The translations under genes and the position numbers were made by a program. Below are positions 33,950 to 42,828 of a DNA stretch of 64,000 bases, piece by piece. Under the pieces are notes generated by a model. It saw nothing but the letters and a program-made list of their open reading frames with translations. It was not told the origin of the DNA and searched no databases. The stretch is from Microlunatus phosphovorus NM-1 (GTDB taxonomy: Bacteria; Actinomycetota; Actinomycetes; Propionibacteriales; Propionibacteriaceae), in contig NC_015635.1 in the NCBI RefSeq assembly GCF_000270245.1, forward strand, positions 806,001-870,000. The letters are read 5' to 3'. Each line of letters begins with the position of its first letter. Position 1 is the first letter of the stretch.

Positions 33950-34252
33950 ATGCATCGACAGGTAGGTACTCGTTGGGCTCGGCTGTTGGGGGCGGCCGTG
34001 CTCGGTGGTGTGCTTTCAGCGGGAGCGCTGGCGACGTTGCCAGCTCACGCCACGCCCACCATCGACCTCAGTAATCTGAACTCCACTGGGACTTCCACCC
34101 AGCAGGGCAACAGCCTCGGGAACTCGCTCGGCAACAGCCTGGGCAACTCGCTCGGCAACAGCTTGGGCAACTCGCTGGGGAACAGCTTGGGCAACAGCCT
34201 CGGCAATTCACTCGGCAACAGCCTGGGGAACTCGCTCGGCAACTCTTTGTGA
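33950..34252 (+). CDS. Secreted protein ending in twelve GNSL tetrapeptides
   Basis: 100 residues from ATG 33950, 8 bp after AAGGGA. Signal peptide: basic n-region, hydrophobic core (LLGAAVLGGVLSAGALATL), cleavage near PAHA. The mature part is a short linker (TPTIDLSNLNSTGTSTQQ) and then twelve exact GNSL repeats to the very C-terminus. Most repeats alternate AGC and TCG serine codons, so the DNA repeat is 24 bp and synonymous changes have accumulated; the peptide is under selection rather than freshly slipped. No Cys, no sorting signal. Such a repeat could form a beta-solenoid or amyloid-like fibre, or be processed into peptides; none of this is shown. Followed by a strong terminator. Confidence 0.85.
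   Translation: MHRQVGTRWARLLGAAVLGGVLSAGALATLPAHATPTIDLSNLNSTGTSTQQGNSLGNSLGNSLGNSLGNSLGNSLGNSLGNSLGNSLGNSLGNSLGNSL
34117..34248 (+). repeat. 24-bp (two GNSL) coding repeats
   Basis: Alternating GGCAACAGCCTG-type and GGCAACTCGCTC-type 12-mers. The alternation breaks at units 7-8 (AGC,AGC) and at 11-12 (TCG,TCT), showing both duplication and later drift. Confidence 0.85.
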
Positions 34253-34260
34253 GCAAACGC

Positions 34261-34294
34261 CACGCCCCGGCTCCTGTTGGGTAGCCGGGGCGTG
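34261..34294. terminator. Terminator of the GNSL-repeat gene
   Basis: CACGCCCCGGCT (34261-34272), 10-base loop, AGCCGGGGCGTG (34283-34294): a perfect 12-bp GC stem beginning 8 bp after the stop codon. Confidence 0.85.
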
Positions 34295-34373
34295 CGCGTC
34301 TGCGGGCCTTGCTGATCGACCAGAGCAGTAAGCGCCAACGCCGCCGTTCCGGCCTCCTCGGTTCGGCGCGGCT

Positions 34374-35351
34374 TCACCTCGAGGGTGGCTTCACCTTGAG
34401 CGCATCGGTGCGGACTAACGCCGCCCCCAGCTGAAGGCGCGTCGTCACGCCCAGTTCATCCATCAACTCAGAGATCCACCGACGGACCGACCGCACGTTG
34501 ATGCCCAACTGGGTGGCGATTGCCCCGTCGGTAGATCCTGTCATCAGCATCGAGACGAGCATCTGACGGCGGGGATCGTTGTAGGTCGAGGCCATGATCG
34601 GGACTGACTGGTCCCAGACGGACTCGAACAGCCACACGAGAGCCTCGACCAGCTGTGGATGGCGCACCAACGAGGCGCGTAGCTCCTGGCCCGGCTCGTA
34701 CGATCTCATCGACGGAATCAGGGCGACTTCACCATCGGCGAGGAGCAGTTTCATCGGCACCTGAGCCGTGCGAGATTGCTCGCCGCGCGCGGCGAACAGA
34801 CTCAGTTCGGACAGTCGGTCGGCGTCGAATCCTGGGTGATAGACACAACGCAAGACCACACCGCGCTCCAGTGCCTGCCATTCCGGAGCACTGGCACTGA
34901 GGCTCTCCGGTGTGGAATCGTGCCGATCGTCGACATACGGCGGTTTGTCGAAGTAGCAGATCTCGCGTTTCGCGTTGTCGCAGATGGCCACCTGGACCGG
35001 GATGATCGCGTCTGCTCCGACCAGCACATTGATGTCCTCCTCGGCGTCGTTGTGCGCTGCCGCGAGGATCCGGTTGTACATGGATTCCGCCGCGGAGGAG
35101 GCCGCATCGACTTCGGCGAGGCGTTGCAGCCGCAAGGCGCGAACTGCCTCGAGCAACGACAGCGGAGACCACTCGCCGTGCCCGGTCGGCCGCGCCAGAC
35201 CGAGCATCTGCAACTCGACCAGAGTCTCCTGCGCCGCCTCCGTCGTCACGTTGTTGAGCTCGGCCAGCTCGGTCGGTGATGCCTTGTCCAAGGGCGCCAG
35301 CACGAGATAGAGGGCCTCAGCCTCTTTCGAGACACCCAGAGACTGCAGCAT
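34374..35351 (-). CDS. TrmB/LuxR-type transcriptional regulator
   Basis: 325 residues from ATG 35351, 7 bp after GGAGG. The N-terminus is a TrmB-like winged helix (EAEALYLVLAPLDKASPTEL, LVELQMLGLARPTGHGEW). The middle is a sensor-like region with PVQVAICDNAKREICYFDKP and LLLADGEVALIPS, typical of this actinobacterial group. The C-terminus is a LuxR-like HTH (GSTDGAIATQLGINVRSVRR, then WISELMDELG). It converges on the GNSL-repeat gene with 80 bp between the terminator and its stop. Members regulate secreted products in actinobacteria, but the link to GNSL is inferred from proximity only. Confidence 0.83.
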   Translation of the reverse strand: MLQSLGVSKEAEALYLVLAPLDKASPTELAELNNVTTEAAQETLVELQMLGLARPTGHGEWSPLSLLEAVRALRLQRLAEVDAASSAAESMYNRILAAAHNDAEEDINVLVGADAIIPVQVAICDNAKREICYFDKPPYVDDRHDSTPESLSASAPEWQALERGVVLRCVYHPGFDADRLSELSLFAARGEQSRTAQVPMKLLLADGEVALIPSMRSYEPGQELRASLVRHPQLVEALVWLFESVWDQSVPIMASTYNDPRRQMLVSMLMTGSTDGAIATQLGINVRSVRRWISELMDELGVTTRLQLGAALVRTDALKVKPPSR

Positions 35352-35485
35352 GCGGGCTCCTCCTGCGTTCCTGACTGCGGCCGGCGACTCCGATGCGGTG
35401 GTGCATGACACCCCCGATACTCTTGCGTCGCAGAGCCATCGACCTGCTCGTGATCGTCTCACACCTCACCAAGGAGCCCCGCGAT

Positions 35486-36928
35486 ATGACCGAACTCGCT
35501 CAGATCGGCGTTACTGGACTTGCGGTGATGGGCCGCAACCTCGCCCGGAACTTTGCTCGGCATGGGCATCGGGTCGCCGTCCACAATCGCAGTTATGCCA
35601 AGACCGAGTCACTGATCGCCGATCACGGGGACGAGGGCGCCTTCGTCCCGTCGGCCTCGATGGCCGATTTCGTCGCCTCGTTGGAGCGCCCGCGGCGAGT
35701 GATCATCATGGTGAAGGCCGGCGGTCCGACGGATGCGGTGATCGACGAACTGGTGCCGTTGCTGGAGGAGGGCGACATCATCATCGATGCCGGCAACGCG
35801 CACTTCCCGGACACGATCCGGCGGGAGAACGCGTTGAAGGCCGTCGGCCTACACTTTGTGGGCTCCGGCGTCTCCGGCGGCGAGGAGGGCGCGCTGCTCG
35901 GGCCCTCGATCATGCCGGGCGGCTCGCCGACCTCGTACGAATCGCTCGGTCCGCTGCTGGAGTCGATCTCGGCCAAGGTCGACGGCACCCCATGCTGCAC
36001 CTACGTCGGGCCCGATGGCGCGGGGCATTTCGTGAAGATGGTGCACAACGGTATCGAGTACGCCGATATGCAGTTGATCGCAGAGGCGTACGACCTGATC
36101 CGGCAGGGGACCGGGAAATCCGCGGCCGAGATCGCTGACATCTTCCGGTCCTGGAACGAGGGCGATCTGGAATCGTTCCTGATCGAGATCACGGCGGAGG
36201 TGCTGGCACAGGTCGATCCGGAGACAGGGCAGGCGCTGGTCGACGTGATCCTCGATCAGGCCGAGCAGAAGGGCACCGGGCGGTGGACGGTGCAGAACGC
36301 GCTGGATCTGGGGGTGCCGATCACGGGGATCGCCGAGGCCACGTTCGCTCGCGCACTGTCGGGGTCGGTGCCGCAGCGGGAGGCGGCTCGAGCGTCGCTG
36401 CCGGGTCACGTGGCCGAGTGGTCGATCCGGGATGCGGACGCGTTCGTCGAGGATGTCCGCCAGGCATTGTACGCCTCCAAGATCGTCGCGTACTCCCAAG
36501 GGTTCGACCAGATCGCCGCGGCCAGCGCCGAGTACGACTGGAACATCGACCGGGGCGCGATGGCGCGGATCTGGCGCGGCGGCTGCATCATCCGTGCCCG
36601 CTTCCTGAACCGGATCACCGAGGCATATGAGCGGACGCCGGACCTGGCCCTGCTGATCGCCGATCCGTACTTCACCGAGGCAGTCTCGGCGGCGTTGCCG
36701 GCGTGGCGTCGGGTGGTCGCGGGTGCGGCGCAGAACGGTATCCCGACGCCGGCCTTCTCCTCCTCGTTGGCCTACTACGACGGGATCCGGGCCGAGCGGC
36801 TGCCGGCTGCGCTGATCCAGGGACAGCGGGACTTCTTCGGCGCCCACACCTACCGTCGGGTCGACCGGCCTGGTTCCTTCCACATCGAGTGGAGCGGGGA
36901 CCGCAGCGAGACCGCCATCGATGGCTGA
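35486..36928 (+). CDS. gnd: 6-phosphogluconate dehydrogenase (decarboxylating)
   Basis: 480 residues, the long (E. coli/B. subtilis-type) form. NADP-binding start IGVTGLAVMGRNLA, substrate loop VGSGVSGGEEGAL, catalytic Lys and Asn in FVKMVHNGIEYADMQ, and the C-terminal tail RVDRPGSFHIEW. It converts 6-phosphogluconate to ribulose 5-phosphate and CO2 in the pentose phosphate pathway. AAGGAG precedes ATG 35486; the frame is open further upstream but overlaps the divergent regulator's promoter. Confidence 0.96.
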   Translation: MTELAQIGVTGLAVMGRNLARNFARHGHRVAVHNRSYAKTESLIADHGDEGAFVPSASMADFVASLERPRRVIIMVKAGGPTDAVIDELVPLLEEGDIIIDAGNAHFPDTIRRENALKAVGLHFVGSGVSGGEEGALLGPSIMPGGSPTSYESLGPLLESISAKVDGTPCCTYVGPDGAGHFVKMVHNGIEYADMQLIAEAYDLIRQGTGKSAAEIADIFRSWNEGDLESFLIEITAEVLAQVDPETGQALVDVILDQAEQKGTGRWTVQNALDLGVPITGIAEATFARALSGSVPQREAARASLPGHVAEWSIRDADAFVEDVRQALYASKIVAYSQGFDQIAAASAEYDWNIDRGAMARIWRGGCIIRARFLNRITEAYERTPDLALLIADPYFTEAVSAALPAWRRVVAGAAQNGIPTPAFSSSLAYYDGIRAERLPAALIQGQRDFFGAHTYRRVDRPGSFHIEWSGDRSETAIDG

Positions 36929-36961
36929 CCCCGGCACTCGCTGCCGGCTGGAAAGCTGATC

Positions 36962-38155
36962 GTGGGTCGGCTGGCGCAGCTGCGCAGTCTTGCTCGTCTG
37001 GGTTCGGAGAGAGTGGCGAATCGGCTGCGGGCTCGCCGGTTCGCGATCGACTCGGCCGCCAATGGCCCGGTGCCGGACGGTGCGGTGGCGCTGTACTTCG
37101 CGGTGGGACCGGAGAACGCGTACCAATTCGAGCAGTGGCGCCGTCCGCTGGAAGCGCTGGCCACCCGCCGGCCGGTCATGGTGATCGTCGATCGGCCCGA
37201 CTCGGGCCGGCTGGTGCTGGCCGGTTCGACCCTGCCGGTCGCGTTCGCGCGGGCCAGCGGTGAGCTGGAGAGCCTGGTCGAGCGCCATCGGGTCGCTGCC
37301 GTGCTCTACGTCAACCAGGTCGAGCAGAACTTCCGGATGCTGCGGTTCGCCGACCCGGTGCACATCCAGATCGGGCATGGGGAGAGCGACAAGGGCAGCA
37401 GCGTCTCCAATCAGCACAAGGCGTACGACTTCACCTTCATCGGCGGGCCGGCGGGCCGGCGGCGGCTGGCCGGTGCGCTCTATGACTTCGATGCGGAGGC
37501 TCGGATCCGTGAGGTGGGCCGTCCTCAGCTCGACCACGACTACCCCGGCGCGCCCGACTGGCCGGACGACGGGCGGCTGCGGATCCTCTATGCCCCGACC
37601 TGGGAAGGGGATCGAGCGACGATTCGGTATGGGTCCCTGGTCAGCCACGGCGCCGCCATCATCAGCGCACTTCGTGCTGACCCCCGGGTGCGGATCATCT
37701 ATCGACCCCACCCCCGGATCGGCAAGGCATCGGCGGCGCACGCCCGAGCCGACAGCCAGATCCGGGCAGCGCTGACGTCGGACGGAGACCGGCATCTGGT
37801 CGACCTCGGGCCGTATGGCTGGCAGTGGCGCTTCGCCGACCACTGCATCACCGACATCTCCGCGGTCGCCTACGACTGGTTGGCTACCGGCAAGCCGTTG
37901 GCGATCACCGAGCCGGCCGCGGAGGCGTACCGGCCGGAGTCGGCATTGCTGGACTCACTTCCCTTGGTGCCGGCTGATCGAGCCGGGGACATCGAGGTAT
38001 TGCTGCCGCCGCAGAGCGCCGAACTCGCGGCACTGACCAGGCACTACTTCGGCGACATCACCGCCGGCGCCAGCACCCGCCGCTTCGAGGCGGCACTCGA
38101 CGAGGTGATCTCACGTCGCCAATCCGAGATCGCAGCCCGCTACAACCGAGGGTAA
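36962..38155 (+). CDS. CDP-glycerol glycerophosphotransferase-family (TagF/TagB-like)
   Basis: 397 residues. GT-B-like enzyme of the CDP-Gly_transf group: the HIQIGHGESDKGSS segment, ILYAPTWEGDRATIRYGS (typical YAPTWR-like), IIYRPHPRIG, and ITDISAVAYDWLATGKPL in the nucleotide-binding half. Such enzymes add glycerol- or ribitol-phosphate to cell-wall polymers at the inner face of the membrane. GTG 36962 follows the gnd stop by 33 bp. With the CDP-alcohol transferase and GT2 downstream it forms an envelope-polymer block. Confidence 0.85.
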   Translation: MGRLAQLRSLARLGSERVANRLRARRFAIDSAANGPVPDGAVALYFAVGPENAYQFEQWRRPLEALATRRPVMVIVDRPDSGRLVLAGSTLPVAFARASGELESLVERHRVAAVLYVNQVEQNFRMLRFADPVHIQIGHGESDKGSSVSNQHKAYDFTFIGGPAGRRRLAGALYDFDAEARIREVGRPQLDHDYPGAPDWPDDGRLRILYAPTWEGDRATIRYGSLVSHGAAIISALRADPRVRIIYRPHPRIGKASAAHARADSQIRAALTSDGDRHLVDLGPYGWQWRFADHCITDISAVAYDWLATGKPLAITEPAAEAYRPESALLDSLPLVPADRAGDIEVLLPPQSAELAALTRHYFGDITAGASTRRFEAALDEVISRRQSEIAARYNRG

Positions 38156-38229
38156 GTCGCGGAGCGAGCGCCAGCGAGCGAGCCCGTCGCGAGCGGCCGC
38201 GAGCGTAGCGCCCGCGGTGGGGCCGGGCC

Positions 38230-38299
38230 GGATCTGCTCGATCTTGTCGGCCTTGCTCTATCTGTAGACCGAGCAGGACCTACAAGATCGAGCAGATCC
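38230..38299. terminator. 18-bp hairpin between convergent genes
   Basis: GGATCTGCTCGATCTTGT (38230-38247) pairs perfectly with ACAAGATCGAGCAGATCC (38282-38299), between the TagF-like gene and the convergent PLDc_N gene. Upstream, 38160-38215 is a GC-rich run of GCGAGCG-type repeats. Confidence 0.7.
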
Positions 38300-38302
38300 T
38301 GA

Positions 38303-38557
38303 CTACAACCCGCGGAGGAAGTCCACGTCGTCGTCAGGGGCCCGAGGCGGTTCGTGCTTGGTGGGGTTCAGCGTCTCTCGGTTTGGCCGCCCGAAGAACA
38401 GCCAGGAGAGCGCTCCGAACAGCGGGACACAGATCACGACGGTCGCCCACAGCCACCGGGGCATCTTGCGAACGGCATACGGCGGGGCCTGAGCGACCTC
38501 GACCACGCAATAGATCATCAGCAAAGCGACGATGATGATCGGGAGATAGCGGGCCAT
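38303..38557 (-). CDS. PLDc_N-domain membrane protein
   Basis: 84 residues: one helix (YLPIIIVALLMIYCVVEVAQ), then KMPRWLWATVVICVPLFGAL and SWLFFGRP, the PLDc_N pattern (phospholipase-D-nuclease N-terminal). The catalytic part is absent, as in most small stand-alone members. Two-helix membrane protein of unknown role. Confidence 0.85.
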   Translation of the reverse strand: MARYLPIIIVALLMIYCVVEVAQAPPYAVRKMPRWLWATVVICVPLFGALSWLFFGRPNRETLNPTKHEPPRAPDDDVDFLRGL

Positions 38558-38736
38558 TGATCAAGAATAGGCGACTGCGGGAGTCGCTGCCCAGCCTGGC
38601 CTAGCTCGTGATATATCAGTTTCGACCGGGAGCGGTGGCGGCGTGTCGGCGGCGTGTCGCAAGCGGTCGGCACGGGAATCGGTCAGCTTAGCGCGGCGCG
38701 AGCGGCGAGATAGGAGACAGGACATAGGGTAGGCGG

Positions 38737-39540
38737 ATGCTCGACCCGACCCCTGCGCCCGGTCGACCCAGCAAGCCATCGATCGCCGAGCTGCGCGAGA
38801 TCACCCAGCCACCGAGCGTCCGCACCCGGGCCGGAGCCGAGCACTGGGTCGCGAGCGCGTACCTGCGTGATATCTCGCCCTATCTGACCCGGATTCTGCT
38901 CAAGGCCGGCTTCACGGCCAACGGCGTCACCTGGCTGATGATCCTCTCCGCTGCCCTGGCGGCGGTCTCCACGGCTTGGTGGTCGGTGGCAGGCGCCGTG
39001 CTTGCCGTGCTGTTCGTTCAGCTGCAGATGCTGATCGACTGCTGCGACGGTGAGGTGGCGCGCTGGCGACAGACCTCCTCGCCGAAGGGTGTCTATCTGG
39101 ACCGGGTCGGACATTACGTCGCTGAATGCGGCATAGCGGTCGCGTTGGGCATCCGGGCCGCCCGGGAGGTCGAGCTCGGCAACGTCTGGGTCAGCTTGGG
39201 TCTGCTGCTCGGACTGCTGGTCTGCCTCAACAAGGTGGAAAACGACTTGGTGCACGTGTCTCGGCACTATGCCGGGTTGCCGCAGATGCAGGACACCGAT
39301 GCGGTGCGCAAACCGTCGCAGAGTCTGCTTCGGTCCGCTCGACGGCTCGCGCGGTTCGTCCCGTTTCATCGGGTCTTCCATTCGGTGGAGCTTTCGCTGG
39401 TGATCCTGGTCGCGGCTGTGATCGACGTCTGGCTCGGTGGTTTGGCCACCCAGTGGCTGTTGATCGGGCTCACGGTGGCGGCCGCCGTCACGCTGGTCGG
39501 CCACCTCGCCGCTGTGTTGAGTTCGCCGAGGTTGAAGTGA
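38737..39540 (+). CDS. CDP-alcohol phosphatidyltransferase
   Basis: 267 residues with several membrane helices. The signature D-G-x2-A-R-x8-G-x3-D-x3-D is present from Asp104 as DGEVARWRQ...G118-VYL-D122-RVG-H126; the final Asp (putative base) is His. Asp101, Asp104, Gly105, Ala108 and Arg109 are kept. The enzyme should join a CDP-linked lipid or alcohol to a polyol acceptor. It is coupled to the GT2 gene by GTGA overlap and belongs to the envelope block. Confidence 0.85.
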   Translation: MLDPTPAPGRPSKPSIAELREITQPPSVRTRAGAEHWVASAYLRDISPYLTRILLKAGFTANGVTWLMILSAALAAVSTAWWSVAGAVLAVLFVQLQMLIDCCDGEVARWRQTSSPKGVYLDRVGHYVAECGIAVALGIRAAREVELGNVWVSLGLLLGLLVCLNKVENDLVHVSRHYAGLPQMQDTDAVRKPSQSLLRSARRLARFVPFHRVFHSVELSLVILVAAVIDVWLGGLATQWLLIGLTVAAAVTLVGHLAAVLSSPRLK

Positions 39541-40448
39541 GCACGCCAGATCGGACCGACCGGCTCGACGTCGAGAGGGTGCCGCCGCGGACCCGATACG
39601 GGGTGGTCGTGCTGACCATGGGCACGCGGCAGGACGACCTGCGGCGTGGGCTGGAGTCTCTGCTCGATCAGGTCGATGTCGACCTCGACATCCTGGTGGT
39701 CGGCAACGGCTGGCAACCCGTCGGTCTGCCCGACGGCGTCCGAGCGCATGGCTTGGCGAAGAACCAGGGCATCCCCGCCGGCCGCAACGCTGGCGTCGAC
39801 CTGGTCAGTGGCGACCTGTTGTTCTTCCTCGACGACGATGCCTGGCTGCCTGGACCGACCGTTCTGGCCGAGCTGGCCGACCTGTTTCGCGCCGACCCGA
39901 CCCTCGGACTGGTCCAGCCCCGAGTCGTCGATCCCGAGGGCCGACCCGCTCCGCGGCGTTGGACACCTCGTCTCCGCTCCAGCGATCCGAGCCGCAGCAG
40001 TCCTGCTATGTCGGTCTGGGAAGGCGCGGTCGCCATGCGACGTGAGGCATTTGCCTACGCCGAGGGCTGGCCCGCGCCGTTCTGGTATGCCCATGAAGGG
40101 ATCGAGCTGGCCTGGCGTGTCTGGGACGGTGGCTGGCGGGTGCGCTACGACGGTGCGATCGAGGTCTTTCATCCGGCGATCAAGCCGACCCGGCACCCAG
40201 AGTTCTATCGGTTCCAGGCCCGCAACCGGGTGTGGCTGGCACGCCGGAATCTGCCGACGGTGGTCGGGCTGCTCTATGTACTGGCCTGGGTCCTGGTTGG
40301 TGGCGTGCGGCTGCGGAGCTGGACGGCGTTCCGGGAGACCGTCCGCGGTTATCAGCTGGGTCTGACCGAAGAGTGCGGTCGGCGGCGACCGATGAGCTGG
40401 CGTACGATCTGGCGAATGACCCGGGCCGGTCGCCCGCCGATCATCTGA
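39537..40448 (+). CDS. Family 2 glycosyltransferase
   Basis: 303 residues from GTG 39537, which overlaps the preceding stop (GTGA); the longer frame upstream is spurious. GT-A fold: VVVLTMGTRQDDLRRGLESL, DxD-type motif in LLFFLDDDAWLP, acceptor-side WEGAVAMRREAF and APFWYAHEGIELAWRV. A membrane segment near residue 245 (VVGLLYVLAWVLVGG) may tether it. Adds a sugar from a nucleotide donor, probably to the lipid or polyol made by the neighbouring transferase. Confidence 0.88.
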   Translation: MSTPDRTDRLDVERVPPRTRYGVVVLTMGTRQDDLRRGLESLLDQVDVDLDILVVGNGWQPVGLPDGVRAHGLAKNQGIPAGRNAGVDLVSGDLLFFLDDDAWLPGPTVLAELADLFRADPTLGLVQPRVVDPEGRPAPRRWTPRLRSSDPSRSSPAMSVWEGAVAMRREAFAYAEGWPAPFWYAHEGIELAWRVWDGGWRVRYDGAIEVFHPAIKPTRHPEFYRFQARNRVWLARRNLPTVVGLLYVLAWVLVGGVRLRSWTAFRETVRGYQLGLTEECGRRRPMSWRTIWRMTRAGRPPII

Positions 40449-40487
40449 TCCGGTGATTCCGGCCGATCAGCTGATCGTGGTCATCGA

Positions 40488-40557
40488 CTGGTGCGCTGTG
40501 GTTGCTTCACGTCACGCGAAGCAACCCGGGCGCACCAGTGAGTGCGCCACTCACTCC
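40488..40557. repeat. TGGTGCG palindrome copy 1 (bidirectional terminator-like)
   Basis: ACTGGTGCGC...GGTTGCTTC...GAAGCAACC...GCGCACCAGT (40488-40540), followed by GAGTG-CGC-CACTC. It sits between two convergent genes. A 70-bp relative with the same architecture is at 62964-63033. Confidence 0.75.
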
Positions 40558-40576
40558 GGTGTCACCGGTTTGATCG

Positions 40577-41476
40577 TCAGAAGAAGGCTAGACCGACGGC
40601 CAGACCTAGGGCATAGGTCAGCTCGGCACTTCCGGTGGCCTTGAGCACCGCGATCAGCGCTGGGCCCTGGGCCCCCCCAAGGACGGTCCGCACCGCTGGG
40701 ACGAGCAATGCGATGCCGCCGAGTCCGAGCAGCGCCCACCAGGTGGTGGTGGCCGCGACCAGCACCAAGGCCGCAACGGCTGCCGCTATCAGGGCTGTGT
40801 AGAACCACCGGGTGCCGGTGTCGCCGAGTCGAGTTGCCAGAGTGCGCTTGCCGACGACGAGGTCGCCGCGAAGGTCACGCAGATTGTTGGCCACCAGGAT
40901 GGAGCACGCGATCGCCCCGATCCCGACCGCAACCGGCCAGGTCTGCCAGGGGATGCGGCCTACTTGCACCAGCACGGTGCCGGAGACGGCGACCAGCCCG
41001 AAGAAGACGAAGACGAAGACCTCGCCGAGGCCGTGATAGCCGTAGGGGTGCTTGCCGCCGGTGTAGTACCAGGCGGCCAGGATGCAGGCCAGGCCGACCG
41101 CCAGCAGCCACCACAGCTGGCAGAGCACGACCAGCGCCAGACCGGCCACTGCCGCGAAGCCGAAGCTGGCGAAAGCGGCGGCCTTCACCATGGCGGGTGC
41201 CGCCAGGCCGGAACCCACGAGCCGGAGCGGCCCGACCCGGTTGGCGTCAGTGCCGCGGACACCATCGGAATAGTCGTTGGCGTAATTGACACCTATCTGC
41301 AATGCCAGACTCACGACCAGGGCGAGCAACGCCTGGAGCGGAGCGAAGCCGCCGGCCCAGGCGGCGACACCGGTGCCGGCCAGCACCGGGGAGATCGCCG
41401 CCGGGAGTGTCCGTGGGCGCGCGCCGGCCAGCCACTGTGCAGCCGTCGGTCGGGGCTGGGTCACGTCGATGCTCAT
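40577..41476 (-). CDS. menA: 1,4-dihydroxy-2-naphthoate polyprenyltransferase
   Basis: 299 residues, UbiA family with about nine helices. First Asp-rich motif NYANDYSDGVRG (N-x-x-x-D-x-x-x-D), second NNLRDLRGDLVVGKRTLA. It attaches the isoprenoid tail in menaquinone synthesis, in the membrane. ATG 41476 overlaps the menE stop (ATGA). Confidence 0.95.
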   Translation of the reverse strand: MSIDVTQPRPTAAQWLAGARPRTLPAAISPVLAGTGVAAWAGGFAPLQALLALVVSLALQIGVNYANDYSDGVRGTDANRVGPLRLVGSGLAAPAMVKAAAFASFGFAAVAGLALVVLCQLWWLLAVGLACILAAWYYTGGKHPYGYHGLGEVFVFVFFGLVAVSGTVLVQVGRIPWQTWPVAVGIGAIACSILVANNLRDLRGDLVVGKRTLATRLGDTGTRWFYTALIAAAVAALVLVAATTTWWALLGLGGIALLVPAVRTVLGGAQGPALIAVLKATGSAELTYALGLAVGLAFF

Positions 41477-42828
41477 GTGCTCTCTGAGGGTTCGCTGAAG
41501 GTCGGTTCGCTGGCGGCTGGGTCGCCAACGGTTGGTTCGCTGACGGCAGGGGCGCTGAGGTCGGCGACCAGGCGTCTGCGGTCGATCTTGCCACCCGAGG
41601 TCCTCGGCAGGGTCTGGATCAGCAGGCGACGGGGGAGAGCGTAGTGCGGAAGCTCCGCCGACAGGCTGTGACGCAGCGCGGAGAGGGACAATCTCCCTCC
41701 CCTTGTTGCCGGAACGGCTGAGTCGGGCCGGGGATCTTGAACGAGACGGGGACGTTGTCCGGTCTCGACCACAGCGACCACCTCGGTGCCCCATTCGGGG
41801 TGGGGCACGCCCACCACCGCCGCGTCGCTGACCGTGTTCATCGCACCGGCGCCCGCGGTCGGCTCGGTCAGGCCGTCGTTCCGGCCGGTCTCGGCTACCC
41901 AGGAACGCACCGCCCGTTCGACTGTCGCCAGGTCGACATTCATGCCGCCGGAGATGACGATGTCGTCCAGTCGCCCGAGCACCGTCAGCCGGTTGCCGAC
42001 CCACTGTCCGCGATCACGGGTCCGGAGCCGCCCATCGACCAGGACGTCTGCCGTGGCAGCAGGGTCGAGTCGGTAGCCGCTGAACAGCGTCGGTCCGCCG
42101 ATGCTGATTCGGCCCCGGTTGTCGGTGGTGACCGAGACCCCGTCGAGCGGCAGACCGTCGTAGACGCAACCGCCGCAGGTCTCACTCATCCCGTACGTGG
42201 TGACGACCCGGATGCCCGCGGTTGAGGCGCGCTCGAGCAGCGACGGATCCGCCGCTGCGCCGCCGAGCAGCACGGCATCGAACCTGGTGAGCGCATTGGT
42301 CAGAACTGGATCGGCGAGCGCACGGGACAGCTGGGTCGGCACCAGCGCGGTGTAGGTGGGGCCTTCGGTCAGACTCAGCTCGTGTTCGACCAGATACGGC
42401 AGTCCGGCCAGTCGGCCGTCCACTGGATGCACCGGCCGGCCGCCGCACACAGCCCGCACGAGCACCATCAGCCCGGCGACGTAGTGGGCCGGCAGCGCGA
42501 GCACCCAGCTGCCGTATCCACCAAGGCGTGCTGCTGTCGCATCGGCCGAGGCGATGAGCGCAGACCGCGACAGCACGACTCCGCGGGGACGCCCGGTCGA
42601 CCCTGAGGTGGCCACGATCGCGGCAGCATCCGGTTCGGTGATCGGGAGCCCTGGCTGGAGCATCGCGCAGGTCTGCCTCCGCTCGGGTCCGCTGGGTGGC
42701 AGCGGGGCGGTAACGACCTCCTCGCCACCCGACAGGCTGCGCCGCAGCGACGTCAGCACCTCGGTGATGCCGGTGGCCAACTGCAGCCGTCGCCCCGAAG
42801 TCGTGCTCCTCGCTCCCGGGCCGGTCAC
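41473..42828 (-). CDS. menE: o-Succinylbenzoate-CoA ligase
   Basis: About 451 residues from GTG 42828, 8 bp after GAGAGG; the frame is open to 42945 but that would leave 2 bp to the divergent menC start. ANL-family motifs: P-loop IVATSGSTGRPRGVVLS, TTYGMSETCGG, the hinge and GRLDDIVISGGMNVD, and the late Lys in RTSGGKIDRRRL. It activates OSB to OSB-CoA. The C-terminal ~25 residues are a repetitive Ser-Glu-Pro tail (SEPTVGDPAASEPTFSEPSE) unusual for the family. Coupled to menA. Confidence 0.93.
   Translation of the reverse strand: MTGPGARSTTSGRRLQLATGITEVLTSLRRSLSGGEEVVTAPLPPSGPERRQTCAMLQPGLPITEPDAAAIVATSGSTGRPRGVVLSRSALIASADATAARLGGYGSWVLALPAHYVAGLMVLVRAVCGGRPVHPVDGRLAGLPYLVEHELSLTEGPTYTALVPTQLSRALADPVLTNALTRFDAVLLGGAAADPSLLERASTAGIRVVTTYGMSETCGGCVYDGLPLDGVSVTTDNRGRISIGGPTLFSGYRLDPAATADVLVDGRLRTRDRGQWVGNRLTVLGRLDDIVISGGMNVDLATVERAVRSWVAETGRNDGLTEPTAGAGAMNTVSDAAVVGVPHPEWGTEVVAVVETGQRPRLVQDPRPDSAVPATRGGRLSLSALRHSLSAELPHYALPRRLLIQTLPRTSGGKIDRRRLVADLSAPAVSEPTVGDPAASEPTFSEPSEST

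Noticed and set aside
33950-34252. GNSL repeats as a sequencing or assembly artefact
   Set aside because: Units differ by synonymous changes, which slippage or assembly errors would not create; frame, signal peptide, ribosome site and terminator are all intact.
35849-37843. A 664-codon minus-strand frame
   Set aside because: Antisense to gnd and the TagF-like gene, both with strong motifs; Arg/Pro-rich composition typical of spurious frames.
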